A DNA stretch of 64,000 bases from Bacteroidaceae bacterium (GTDB lineage: Bacteria > Bacteroidota > Bacteroidia > Bacteroidales > Barnesiellaceae_A). Below, in pieces: positions 36,767-45,697 of this stretch; position 1 is the stretch's first letter; each line of letters begins with the position of its first letter. The position numbers and the translations under genes were made by a program. The stretch is from NCBI GenBank assembly GCA_017410245.1, contig JAFQRE010000029.1, positions 1 to 64,000 of the forward strand, given 5' to 3'. A model generated the notes under the pieces. The model was not told the DNA's origin. It did no database searches and saw nothing but the letters and a program-made list of their open reading frames with translations.

Positions 36767-38233
36767 TTATTCCGACAGGTCTACCGCATAATACATCAAC
36801 TTACCATTGGGATAAACACCGGTAATAAACATCACTTTTCGCTCATTGCCCGATCGAGTGATATGGTCAAATATCCTCTCTATATCATTTACAGAACTTA
36901 CAGCAGTGTTATTTATATCCAATATTACAAACCCCTCTCTTATACCGGCGTCTTTAAACTTACCATCTTTGAGTCCTACAACCTCTACACCATTACGAGT
37001 ATTCAGTTCTTTCTTACGCGCATCTGACAGTTCTTTAAATCCAGCGCCCAACGAGGTGAAATCAACAGCTTTAGCAATCTCTGTACTGCCTTGACTATTT
37101 TTCAGCGTCATCGACACAACCTGCTCTTTGCCATCACGACGTATAGTTACCTTTATCGTGTCACCAGGATTATATCGACCTATCTGCTCTTGCAACGCTG
37201 CACCATTGCTTATTTTACGACCATTTATAGCCGTAATCACATCGCCGGGTTGTACACCTGCCTCCATTGCAGCACTACGATCGTTCACTTCGGCAACATA
37301 CACACCTTCAAGCACATCAAGCTTCTTGCTCTCGGCAAGCTCCGATGTAATTTCTTGGAAAGCTATACCCATAACAGCTCGTTGCACGGTTCCATACTGA
37401 CGCAAGTCGGCTATAACTTTACCCACTATACTTACCGGGATTGCAAACGAATAGCCTGCATAGTTGCCGGTTTGTGAGAATATTGCCGTATTGATACCCA
37501 CCAATTCTCCGGCAGTGTTTACCAGAGCACCACCACTATTACCGGGATTTACGGCGGCATCGGTCTGAATAAACGATTCAATATCCAGTTTACTACCTCT
37601 CATACCATCACTGATGCGACGAGCCTTGGCACTAACTATACCCGCCGTTACCGTAGATGTAAGTCCAAAAGGATTTCCTACAGCCAATACCCATTCACCT
37701 ATCTTCAAATCATCAGAATTTCCAAATCGCACTATGGGCAAATTCTCTGTCTCAATCTTTACGAGAGCCAAGTCGGTAGTAGGGTCAGCACCCACAACTC
37801 GGCCATTGAAGGTACGCTTATCATTAAGTGTCACCTCCAGCTTATCAGCACCCTCAATCACGTGGTTGTTGGTCACAATATATCCATCTTGCGAAATGAT
37901 TACACCCGAGCCGAGACCACTCTGTGGTGCTTGTTGCTGTCGTTGACCAAATCCGGGACCAAAGAAGAACTCGAAAAACGGGTCATTAAATCTACCGCTC
38001 GATTTTGGAGTTGTGGTAGTGCGAATACTTACCACTGCATTCACTGTACTTTCGGCCGCTTTTGTAAAATCGAGACCGGTTGAGCGATATGAAGTAGGTG
38101 TATAAACAGCCTCTTCACTTTCATTATGAGTTACCGAAGCATCACCACGAGTAGTTGAGCCACAAGCAATTGCGCCTACACTCAATAATAAGATAGGCAA
38201 TACCATACTGACATGTTTCATTTTCATATTCAT
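36767..38233 (-). CDS. degQ: HtrA/Deg-family serine protease, lipoprotein-type
   Basis: The 488-residue protein has a trypsin-like protease domain with the complete triad: His in TNNHVIEG, Asp in DPTTDLALVK and Ser in NPGNSGGALV. Two PDZ domains follow (first around GDVITAINGRKIS, second around FKDAGIREGFVILDINN). It degrades or refolds damaged envelope proteins. The N-terminus ends VGAIAC with cysteine 24, so it looks membrane-tethered rather than soluble as in E. coli DegP/DegQ. A Q/P-rich loop (FGPGFGQRQQQAPQ) precedes the catalytic domain. Confidence 0.94.
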   Translation of the reverse strand: MNMKMKHVSMVLPILLLSVGAIACGSTTRGDASVTHNESEEAVYTPTSYRSTGLDFTKAAESTVNAVVSIRTTTTPKSSGRFNDPFFEFFFGPGFGQRQQQAPQSGLGSGVIISQDGYIVTNNHVIEGADKLEVTLNDKRTFNGRVVGADPTTDLALVKIETENLPIVRFGNSDDLKIGEWVLAVGNPFGLTSTVTAGIVSAKARRISDGMRGSKLDIESFIQTDAAVNPGNSGGALVNTAGELVGINTAIFSQTGNYAGYSFAIPVSIVGKVIADLRQYGTVQRAVMGIAFQEITSELAESKKLDVLEGVYVAEVNDRSAAMEAGVQPGDVITAINGRKISNGAALQEQIGRYNPGDTIKVTIRRDGKEQVVSMTLKNSQGSTEIAKAVDFTSLGAGFKELSDARKKELNTRNGVEVVGLKDGKFKDAGIREGFVILDINNTAVSSVNDIERIFDHITRSGNERKVMFITGVYPNGKLMYYAVDLSE

Positions 38234-38242
38234 CTTATTTAA

Positions 38243-38288
38243 GTGTTAAAATAATTCGCTTTTAATATTTTTACGTGTTAAAATTAAT
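38243..38288. repeat. Direct repeat GTGTTAAAAT upstream of degQ
   Basis: GTGTTAAAATAAT at 38243 and GTGTTAAAATTAAT at 38275 are 32 bp apart, three helical turns. The same 10-mer lies upstream of rpoD (36602-36611). It may be the site of a shared regulator. Confidence 0.4.
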
Positions 38289-38543
38289 ACTTTTAGAAAT
38301 ACATTGTTCTCCGATGGCGATATATTTAAACTCTTTTAATACACAGCTCATATACTTAACTGCACTTAACTCAAAAGCCTCGGATATATAACAATTGTTA
38401 TCACAGCCAATAATCGTCATCTATTATATAAGGTAACGAGTGGTGCAAATTGTTCCAATTTTCATAGAAAATCTATTTTATTATATCTAATTTTTGAAGT
38501 TTACACCCCAACACCACAAAAAAAATCATTACCTTTGCACTCT
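38289..38543. other. Gene-free interval between the degQ upstream region and rnpB
   Basis: No coding frame or hairpin of note is present. It contains two tandem ACTTAACT units 10 bp apart (38354-38371) and, at its right end, the rnpB -7 element. Confidence 0.5.
38530..38537 (+). promoter_or_regulatory. rnpB promoter -7 element
   Basis: TACCTTTG fits TAnnTTTG. A start 7 bases downstream (about 38544) coincides with the first paired base of RNase P RNA helix P1, which supports both calls. Confidence 0.65.
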
Positions 38544-38900
38544 ACAGTAAGTCGGTCTGTCGCGCAAGCCTATGCTTGTGAGGAAAGTCCGGGCAACGCA
38601 GAGCACCATACTTCTTAACGAGAAGCCGTTCGTGAGGGTGGAGTAGCGTAACAGAGAATAACCGCCACCGCAAGGTGGTAAGGGTGAAAAGGTGGGGTAA
38701 GAGCCCACCGGGCGGTGTGGCAACACATCGTGCCGTACGTCTTATGGGTTGTAAGGTTATGTATACCGGCGCAGTAGGGCTGCTCGTCCGATGCCGGGGG
38801 GTAAACCGCGCAGAGCTTTATGGTGACATAAAGTCAAGATAAATGACAGACACCTCATTCTTTGAGGCACATAACCCGGCTTATAGGCTTACTGTATTTT
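38544..38900 (+). ncRNA. rnpB: RNase P RNA (class A)
   Basis: RNase P RNA matures the 5' ends of tRNAs. Universally conserved segments are present in order: GAGGAAAGTCCGGGC near 38580, ACAGAGAATAACCGCC, AAGGGTGAAAAGGTG, AGAGCCCACCG, and ATAACCCGGCTTATAGG near the 3' end. Terminal helix P1 pairs ACAGTAAG (from 38544) with CTTACTGT (ending 38895), followed by a T-run that can terminate transcription. It lies upstream of yihY on the same strand. Confidence 0.96.
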
Positions 38901-38922
38901 TTACGAAACATTATTAGAGACT

Positions 38923-40269
38923 ATGAACACATCTAAATTTGCCGAAAAATGGAGTCAATTTATCTTTGCCATACGCAAGGCTTGGTTTTTCGTTAGTGAA
39001 GATGTGTGGAAGTGCAAGAGCAACAACGTCTTTATACATATCATCAAAACGCTCAACCTTTCTATACGCTGTTTTCTTAACGAGCAGTTGCAACAACGTG
39101 CCTCGGCGCTTACTTTTCGCACCCTGCTGGCCATTGTACCGGCATTGGTTGTATTACTTGCAGTAGGCAAGGGATTTGGGTTTTATCCCATACTCGAGGA
39201 GCAACTGTTCATTGCCTTTCCGGCTCAGAAAGATGCCCTACAATATGCCTTTACATTTGTCGAAGGGTATTTTACCCAAATGCAATCGGGAGTATTCGTT
39301 GGTATAGGTATCGTATTGCTGCTATGGACATTGATAACACTGATGAGCGATATAGAAAACACATTCAATGACCTATGGAATGTGCCCAATCGTAAGCTCA
39401 CCCGTCGCATTACCGACTACCTGGCAATGTTCATATTCCTACCCATCATGCTATTGCTCAGCAATGGTATGTCTATCTTTGCCTCAACCCTGCTCGACAA
39501 GATACCCTACATATCATCGTTAGGACAATACATTATGCAATTTTCGTCGTATGTATTGTCATGGATTTTCTTCTCGGCAGCCTACATCTTATTGCCCAAT
39601 GCCAAGGTCAAGTTCAAGCACGCCGTTGTGTCGGGTATCATTTGCGGTACGGCTTTCAACGTATTTCAGTGGCTATACCTATCGGGTCAGATATGGGTGT
39701 CGAAGTACAATGCCATCTATGGTAGCTTTGCCTTCCTGCCATTGCTGTTGTTGTGGATACAACTTTCGTGGTTGATATGCCTCATAGGTATTGTCCTGTC
39801 ATATTCGTCGCAGAATGTATTCAACTTCGACTACGAGAAAGATATAAAAAACATCTCGCGCAACTACTACGAGCGAGTCCTCATCACCATCATGGCTATC
39901 ATTCTTTCGCGCCGTCGCGACAACAAAGAGGCACTTACTTGCTACGACATATCGCAAACCTACAAGATACCCATTCAGTTGGTGTCACGTGCCATCAACG
40001 ACCTATCTATCATTGAGTTGGTTGCCCCCACACCTGTAAAGAACGACTATGCCTACATAGCAACCGTAGATAGCAACAGCCTATCCATAGGACATCTGCT
40101 ACGCCTCATCGACGAAAAAGGCTCCAAAAACTTTGTCGATTCGCTCCTTACACCATCGTCACGCAACGACATACTGCAAGAAATCAAAGACAATTGCTAT
40201 AACAATGGAGATAAAACCCTCGTTATAGACATACCCATACCACAAGAAACCGAACAAATATCATATTAA
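38923..40269 (+). CDS. YihY/BrkB-family inner-membrane protein
   Basis: This 448-residue protein has the YihY fold: QQRASALTFRTLLAIVPALVVLLA, LMSDIENTFNDLWNVPNRKLTRRITDYLAM, and about six hydrophobic spans in residues 60-300. The 150-residue C-terminal extension is soluble and contains a winged-helix-like segment (YDISQTYKIPIQLVSRAINDLSI). The old name ribonuclease BN is a misattribution; the function remains unproven. It starts 23-27 bases after rnpB and precedes ridA by 24. Confidence 0.9.
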   Translation: MNTSKFAEKWSQFIFAIRKAWFFVSEDVWKCKSNNVFIHIIKTLNLSIRCFLNEQLQQRASALTFRTLLAIVPALVVLLAVGKGFGFYPILEEQLFIAFPAQKDALQYAFTFVEGYFTQMQSGVFVGIGIVLLLWTLITLMSDIENTFNDLWNVPNRKLTRRITDYLAMFIFLPIMLLLSNGMSIFASTLLDKIPYISSLGQYIMQFSSYVLSWIFFSAAYILLPNAKVKFKHAVVSGIICGTAFNVFQWLYLSGQIWVSKYNAIYGSFAFLPLLLLWIQLSWLICLIGIVLSYSSQNVFNFDYEKDIKNISRNYYERVLITIMAIILSRRRDNKEALTCYDISQTYKIPIQLVSRAINDLSIIELVAPTPVKNDYAYIATVDSNSLSIGHLLRLIDEKGSKNFVDSLLTPSSRNDILQEIKDNCYNNGDKTLVIDIPIPQETEQISY

Positions 40270-40293
40270 CTAACACATTTAAAAAAAAGAATT

Positions 40294-40674
40294 ATGAAAA
40301 AAGTAATTGCAACAACCAACGCTCCTGCAGCTATTGGTCCTTACAGCCAAGCTATCCAAACAGGTAATATGCTCTTCATCTCGGGTCAAATTCCCGTAAA
40401 CCCCGCTACTGGCGAAGTTCCCGAAGGCATCACAGCTCAAACTACTCAAGTTTTTGCCAACATCAAGGCTATCCTCACCGAGGCCGGTTACACTATGGAC
40501 AATGTTGTTAAAACTACAGTTTTGCTCTCTGACATCGCCAACTTCGTACCCATGAACGAGGTATATGCTCAAGCATTTGAGGGCTGCGAGGCTTATCCTG
40601 CACGCGCTGCTTTCGCCGTTCGCGACCTTCCCAAAGGCGTTATGGTAGAAATCGAAGTTATCGCTGCGAAATAA
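40294..40674 (+). CDS. ridA: RidA-family reactive imine deaminase
   Basis: RidA hydrolyses reactive enamine/imine intermediates made by PLP enzymes such as threonine dehydratase. The 126-residue protein carries [28 protein letters not shown] and the catalytic R104 in [15 protein letters not shown], followed by [12 protein letters not shown] strong AAAAAAAAG Shine-Dalgarno-like run precedes the ATG. It is the last gene of this plus-strand run and is followed by a shared terminator. Confidence 0.95.
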   Translation: MKKVIATTNAPAAIGPYSQAIQTGNMLFISGQIPVNPATGEVPEGITAQTTQVFANIKAILTEAGYTMDNVVKTTVLLSDIANFVPMNEVYAQAFEGCEAYPARAAFAVRDLPKGVMVEIEVIAAK

Positions 40675-40700
40675 GTTATATCACAAACAACAATAAAATG

Positions 40701-40736
40701 AGAGGGTCAGTGTTCACCAATGGACACTGACCCTCT
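40701..40736. terminator. Bidirectional terminator between ridA and a lipoprotein gene
   Basis: The 13-bp perfect stem AGAGGGTCAGTGT / ACACTGACCCTCT can be extended by two further pairs. It lies between the convergent genes ridA (plus) and the lipoprotein gene (minus). T-runs are modest on both sides. Confidence 0.75.
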
Positions 40737-40794
40737 TACTTTTCATGAGTTGCACACATTAGTGGCAGGTTACTGCAAGTCTGCAACCATAGAA

Positions 40795-41643
40795 TCACTC
40801 TGTAGCGTTCTCTTTCTCTTGTAGTTTTATCAATTGACGGTCGGCGAGTTCGAGTTGTATAATACCAAACTCACGACGCGATTGCAACGAGTCGGCTGCT
40901 ACAAATAGTTGAGCCATACGATAGCTGTTGGCGATGGCCTCTTGCGACAATTTGTCGAGTGTTATATTGTGTTGCTTGCCACCCGTAAACTCTACCTTAC
41001 ACTTATCACCAACATGACTCGATATCAGTTGCAACACATCTTCACATTGCGATAGGTTATATGTCACCATCTCTATAGTATTGTCGCCCGACTTGTAGCG
41101 ATAGTTCTTGCCACCATCATAGGCAATGGGTGATGTTTGAGCTGTTGAGCCATCGGCCATAGTCACTTTTATACCTGTATGATTGAGTTTTGCGCCACCG
41201 CAATATACGCTTGTGAGTTGCAGGTCGCCATTCTCGGTTACATGCACCCGCACTTCGCTGCGCAACACTTCACCTTTGCGACGAGTGCCTTTATAGATAT
41301 AGTTGGCATAGGTCTGTTCCCGGCCTTCTTTGTGCAACTCAAAACGGCTCTTGAGCGATGTTAGTTCGGCTATTGTTGCATTATAAAGGCTATCAACCTC
41401 TATCAGTTCTTTTTCATAGCGTGCTTGGTTGATGTGGCATTGTAGCAACATACCCTTGCGTATTGTTTCTACCTCTTGTGGATAGGTAGCACTTATACTA
41501 TCAACCCAGCGAGTAGCTTCGACATATTGGCCGGCATGGTATAGTTGCTCGGCATTGTTATACATCTCTTGAGCCAATTTTTCGTTGTTTCCACAAGCTG
41601 TCACCATCAACAGCATAGGGAGTAGGAGGATTTTATTTTTCAT
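40795..41643 (-). CDS. Hypothetical lipoprotein
   Basis: The signal sequence MKNKILLLPMLLMVTAC gives a lipid anchor at cysteine 17. Residues about 20-110 are helical with a tetratricopeptide-like unit (AEQLYHAGQYVEATRWVDSI), the centre looks like a beta domain (VRVHVTENGDLQLTSVYCGG, HTGIKVTMADG) and the C-terminus is a charged helix (ELADRQLIKLQEKENATE). No enzyme motif was seen. It lies 21 bases downstream of relA on the same strand and may be co-transcribed. Confidence 0.75.
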   Translation of the reverse strand: MKNKILLLPMLLMVTACGNNEKLAQEMYNNAEQLYHAGQYVEATRWVDSISATYPQEVETIRKGMLLQCHINQARYEKELIEVDSLYNATIAELTSLKSRFELHKEGREQTYANYIYKGTRRKGEVLRSEVRVHVTENGDLQLTSVYCGGAKLNHTGIKVTMADGSTAQTSPIAYDGGKNYRYKSGDNTIEMVTYNLSQCEDVLQLISSHVGDKCKVEFTGGKQHNITLDKLSQEAIANSYRMAQLFVAADSLQSRREFGIIQLELADRQLIKLQEKENATE

Positions 41644-41664
41644 CTTTATATCTATTTGTGTGGG

Positions 41665-43872
41665 CTACATAGCACCACGTTGTACATCTTTTACACCTTT
41701 TACGGTTTTCAGCTTCTTTATCAGCGTATTGAGTGCAGCTATATCATCTAATGCCACCGACAAATGTCCTTGAAACAATCCATCGTCCGAGTCGATAGAT
41801 ATGCTACGCAAAAATACATTTTTCTCTTTACCTATTATCGACGATATATTGGTAACGATGCCTATATCGTCTTGTCCCACTACACGCAGTGTTACTACAT
41901 ATTTAGTACCCATCTTACCGGCCCATCGGGCATTGATGACACGATAGGGGTAACGCTCTTGCATATTGATGGCATTGGGACAATCGGTACGGTGTATCTT
42001 GATAGTACCTACAGACGAAACAAAACCAAATATTTTATCGCCAAATATGGGGTTGCAGCACCTTGCCAAACGGTAATCTACACCTTTTATATCACCACCT
42101 ATCACCAATTCATCTACTTTATTGTCGTCGATAGGCTGTTTGTCGAGTGAGTATTCACCGGCCGAACGCTGTTCTTCCTCTTGTCGATCTCGCTCTATGA
42201 TGGCAACATATTGTTCTATCACATCATTTACCTCAATTTTGCCATCTGCAAGTTCGAGATAGAATGCCGTAACAGTTTTATAGCCTATTTTTTTTATCAT
42301 GCGCATCAAAATCGACTCGTCAACTTCTATCTTGCGATTTTTCATACGCCGCGACAATAGTTCGCGTCCCAACTCGGCACTCTTATTGTCTATCTCATTG
42401 AGTGCTTGTTTTATTTTCACGCGAGCCTTGGCCGATTGGGCTATATTGAGCCACTCTTTACGTGGTTTCTGAGTAGATGAGGTAAGTATCTCTACCGTAT
42501 CGCCACTGCGCAGTTCGTATTTTATGGTCTGGTTTTTACCATTCACTCGAGCACCGGTACATGCGCAGCCCAACTTGGTGTGTATGTGAAAGGCAAAGTC
42601 CAAGACCGTTGAGCCATAAGGGAATTTATACAGATCGCCTTTGGGCGAGAAAACAAAGACCTCTTTATCATAAATATCCATCTGGAAGTCCTTGATTTTC
42701 TCCAACGAATCGGTACTATGCGACTCCAATATATCACGTACACTATTCATCAGTGTGTCAATGTTGCCCTCGCTCTTTACACCCTTATATCGCCAGTGGG
42801 CAGCCAATCCACGCTCGGCTATCTCGTCCATGCGTCGGGTGCGTATCTGCACCTCTACCCATTTGTTTTCGGGACCTATCACCGTTGCATGCAACGACTC
42901 ATATCCATTACTCTTGGGATTGGATAGCCAGTCACGCATACGATTGGGGTTGTGCGGATAGGTATTGGTAATGAGAGAAAAGGCTTTCCAACAGTCATTA
43001 TGCTCTTCTTTACCCTCGCTATCGAGTATCACTCGCACCGCAAAGAGGTCGTATATACCACCAACGCCTATCTGCTGTTTTTTCATTTTATTCCAGATAG
43101 AGTAAATAGATTTGGTACGGCCTTTTATCTCAAACTTCAATCCTGCCTTCTCCAACATCAACTTGACAGGTGCAATAAAAGTAGAGATATACTCTTCACG
43201 ATACTTTTTGGTAGAATTTAATTCGTGAGCTATCAGGTTATAAGTCTCTCTATCGGAGTATTTGAGCGACAGGTCTTCAAGTTCCGACTTGATTTTATAC
43301 AATCCAAGTTTATGTGCCAATGGAGCATATAAGGTAGATGCCTCTAACGTAACATGACGGCGATACTGCTCATCGGGGTGATTGTTGAGCATTCGCATCA
43401 CACACAAGCAATCGACAATGATAATAAATACAACTCGTATATCATCGGCAAATACAAGCAACAAATTCTTGAAATACTCGTTACTTATAGCACCTTGCTT
43501 GCTATCTAATTCATGTGTTTTGTTGAGGCCGTTTATCAACTTGGCTACATCATCACCATATTGTTTCTTTACATCTTCTATAGTAATATATTCACACTCT
43601 ACAAGAGGAGATAGGAATATGGCTAAAATCATGTCTCTATCTACGCCCACCATTTCACACAGCAACAGTGCTGTTGTCATATTGCGAGCTATCAAGTTAA
43701 GACCATGTTTGCTATGCAACAAACGCCCCTGTGTCACCGCTTCGCGCAACATCTGGCTCACCTCCATTATTCCACCAAAGGATAGTTCGCCCGTCATCAA
43801 AGAAACAAGATGGCGGTAGGAGCTGCGAAATTCGGTCCATTCCGTTTGGGTAAAATATCTATTGTTGTTCAC
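41665..43872 (-). CDS. RelA/SpoT-family (p)ppGpp synthetase with degenerate hydrolase domain
   Basis: The 735-residue protein has the RSH order: HD region (about 1-200), synthetase (about 230-360), TGS domain (VFVFSPKGDLYKFPYGSTVLDF), helical region and C-terminal ACT domain. The synthetase motifs are intact (IYDLFAVRVILDS, NGYESLHATVIGP, WVEVQIRTRRMDEIAERGLAAHW). In the HD domain the metal-binding histidine-aspartate pair is replaced (AIFLSPLVECEY where LLHDVVEDT is usual) and DRLHNMRTL reads DCLCVMRML. It should therefore make but not hydrolyse ppGpp, a RelA-like role. Start is GTG at 43872; the -7 element TACTTTTG lies at 43906-43899. Confidence 0.92.
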   Translation of the reverse strand: MNNNRYFTQTEWTEFRSSYRHLVSLMTGELSFGGIMEVSQMLREAVTQGRLLHSKHGLNLIARNMTTALLLCEMVGVDRDMILAIFLSPLVECEYITIEDVKKQYGDDVAKLINGLNKTHELDSKQGAISNEYFKNLLLVFADDIRVVFIIIVDCLCVMRMLNNHPDEQYRRHVTLEASTLYAPLAHKLGLYKIKSELEDLSLKYSDRETYNLIAHELNSTKKYREEYISTFIAPVKLMLEKAGLKFEIKGRTKSIYSIWNKMKKQQIGVGGIYDLFAVRVILDSEGKEEHNDCWKAFSLITNTYPHNPNRMRDWLSNPKSNGYESLHATVIGPENKWVEVQIRTRRMDEIAERGLAAHWRYKGVKSEGNIDTLMNSVRDILESHSTDSLEKIKDFQMDIYDKEVFVFSPKGDLYKFPYGSTVLDFAFHIHTKLGCACTGARVNGKNQTIKYELRSGDTVEILTSSTQKPRKEWLNIAQSAKARVKIKQALNEIDNKSAELGRELLSRRMKNRKIEVDESILMRMIKKIGYKTVTAFYLELADGKIEVNDVIEQYVAIIERDRQEEEQRSAGEYSLDKQPIDDNKVDELVIGGDIKGVDYRLARCCNPIFGDKIFGFVSSVGTIKIHRTDCPNAINMQERYPYRVINARWAGKMGTKYVVTLRVVGQDDIGIVTNISSIIGKEKNVFLRSISIDSDDGLFQGHLSVALDDIAALNTLIKKLKTVKGVKDVQRGAM

Positions 43873-43898
43873 TATCTATACATTTATTATTAGCTGAA

Positions 43899-43906
43899 CA
43901 AAAGTA
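43899..43906 (-). promoter_or_regulatory. -7 element of the relA-type gene
   Basis: TACTTTTG on the minus strand fits TAnnTTTG, about 27 bases ahead of the GTG start. Confidence 0.5.
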
Positions 43907-43981
43907 CTACATTTTCATTAAAGAGACGAACTTATCATGTTATTTTTCTGTTAATAGTAATGCACCAAAACAATATATGTT

Positions 43982-45067
43982 ATGAATAAAAATAAAATGA
44001 TAGCAAGTGGTATATGCATTGCTTTATCGGGGTTGGTCGGAGTTGAAGCATGTACCGGAATTTCATTTCAGTCAGCCGATGGCAGTTTTGTAGTAGCTCG
44101 CACTATAGAGTGGGCCGGAGGAACTCTTAAAAGCGAATATACAATAGTACCACGTGGTGAAGAGATGGTGTCATATACACCCTCGGGGCACAATGGCATG
44201 AAGTTTAAGGCAAGACATGGATATGTAGGCATGAGTGTGGTAATGCCGGGATTTGTAGCCGAGGGACTCAATGAGGCAGGCCTTTCGGCGGGTCTGTTCT
44301 ACTTTCCCCACTATGGTAGCTATGAGTCATACAATGCATCGCACAACGACTATACCATAGCCGACCTTCAGTTGGTACAATGGATCTTATCGCAATTTGC
44401 AACCATTGACGAGGTTATTGCGGCATTACCATCGGTACATGTTGTATCGCTCGACCCGTCGATGCAAACTATACATTGGCGTATTGCCGAGCCCGGAGGC
44501 CGACAAATTGTTCTTGAAATTATCGATGGTAAATATCATATTCACGAAAACAAGATAGGTGTACTGACCAATTCGCCCGACTTCACATGGCATCTTACCA
44601 ACCTCAACAACTATGTAAATCTATATCCGGGAACTGCCAAGTCACAAAAATGGAATGGGGTAGAAATATCATCTATCAGTGCAGGATCGGCATTCCATGG
44701 CATTCCGGGCGATGTTACCTCCACCTCAAGATTTGTAAGAGCTGCTTTCTATGTAGCCACAGCACCGCAACGACCTACAGCCTTCGACACTGTTTTGCAG
44801 TGTTTTCACATTCTCAACAACTTCGATGTTCCAATAGGTGTTGAGCACACATTGAACAATGCCCCCAAAGATATGCCATCGGCTACACAATGGACTGTAG
44901 TAAGCGATGTCGATAATAGATGCATCTATTATCGTACTGCATACAATAGCAATATAAGATGTATAGATTTGCGAACTATCGATTTCGCGAGGGTGCGAAT
45001 GGGTGTATTTCCACTTGATAGTGTCAAACAACAACCCATTGAAATGATAAGAATAGTATCGGAGTAG
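43982..45067 (+). CDS. Secreted choloylglycine-hydrolase family enzyme (bile salt hydrolase/penicillin V acylase class)
   Basis: A signal peptide ends just before C24 (VEA|CTGISF), so cleavage exposes the N-terminal nucleophile cysteine required by Ntn hydrolases. R40 lies 16 residues on and E43 19 residues on, where many bile salt hydrolases have Asp. NEAGLSAGLFYF, VLTNSPDFTWHLTNLNNYVNL and SRFVRAAFY supply the usual Asn, Asn and Arg. The enzyme should cleave linear amides in the periplasm or outside; conjugated bile acids or N-acyl amides are the likely substrates. A near-consensus -7 element (TATTTTTC, 43941) stands upstream. Confidence 0.88.
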   Translation: MNKNKMIASGICIALSGLVGVEACTGISFQSADGSFVVARTIEWAGGTLKSEYTIVPRGEEMVSYTPSGHNGMKFKARHGYVGMSVVMPGFVAEGLNEAGLSAGLFYFPHYGSYESYNASHNDYTIADLQLVQWILSQFATIDEVIAALPSVHVVSLDPSMQTIHWRIAEPGGRQIVLEIIDGKYHIHENKIGVLTNSPDFTWHLTNLNNYVNLYPGTAKSQKWNGVEISSISAGSAFHGIPGDVTSTSRFVRAAFYVATAPQRPTAFDTVLQCFHILNNFDVPIGVEHTLNNAPKDMPSATQWTVVSDVDNRCIYYRTAYNSNIRCIDLRTIDFARVRMGVFPLDSVKQQPIEMIRIVSE

Positions 45068-45089
45068 ATAAATCATTAACAACAAACAA

Positions 45090-45119
45090 TATAGGCGCAT
45101 CATTTGCGATGCGCCTATA
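45090..45119. terminator. Bidirectional terminator between two convergent genes
   Basis: The perfect 12-bp stem TATAGGCGCATC / GATGCGCCTATA with a 6-base loop lies 23 bases after the choloylglycine-hydrolase-family gene and 20 bases beyond the end of the membrane protein gene on the other strand. Confidence 0.75.
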
Positions 45120-45139
45120 TTATCATATCACTATTCACG

Positions 45140-45697
45140 TTACAACAAAGTTCCTGCAATAGTCACTATTACTTGCACTGCAATAAAGTATAGAATAGCT
45201 TTCCAGCCTCTTACATTGCAACTTGTAGCAAAGGCATTATAATTCCATACATAAAACAATATCAATAGTAGCGTGGACCATAGTCCATTAATCATTACAG
45301 GCATCATATCGCTCATTGCCGGGGCAGCACCTTGCATTACCGACTCCAGTACAAGCATACTGCCATTCTTAACAGCCGGCAACAATAGAGGGGCAATCAT
45401 AGGTATGAGCAATAGTTGCGAAAAGGCAGTTGTACCCAATACATCGATAATTCGTATGCGCGATGATGACAAAAACAAGCCTCCTGCATAAAGTAACATA
45501 GCGGGTATCAACCACCATGCCAATTGCGCCAATATAACTTGCCACAAGGCTACCCGAGCAAAACCAATATGCACATAACTATCTTGTATCATACCACCGC
45601 TATATAACAAGAATGCCGATGATAAGATAAAAATAAGTCCCAATATGAGTGATTTTACTCCGGCTATATAGCGGAAGGGATTAATAAGTCTATTCAT
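45140..45697 (-). CDS. Small integral membrane protein (Yip1-like topology)
   Basis: ATG 45697 gives 185 residues starting MNRLINPFRYIAGVKSLILG; an upstream in-frame ATG at 45733 lies inside the preceding gene. About five hydrophobic spans cover most of the protein, and the topology resembles Yip1-type proteins. No transport or catalytic motif is seen. The start overlaps the end of the DUF2089 gene by 8 bases, so the two are made together and probably act together. Confidence 0.75.
   Translation of the reverse strand: MNRLINPFRYIAGVKSLILGLIFILSSAFLLYSGGMIQDSYVHIGFARVALWQVILAQLAWWLIPAMLLYAGGLFLSSSRIRIIDVLGTTAFSQLLLIPMIAPLLLPAVKNGSMLVLESVMQGAAPAMSDMMPVMINGLWSTLLLILFYVWNYNAFATSCNVRGWKAILYFIAVQVIVTIAGTLL

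Noticed and set aside
38529..38726. 65-residue minus-strand frame
   Set aside because: It is antisense to RNase P RNA, whose conserved elements are all present on the plus strand.
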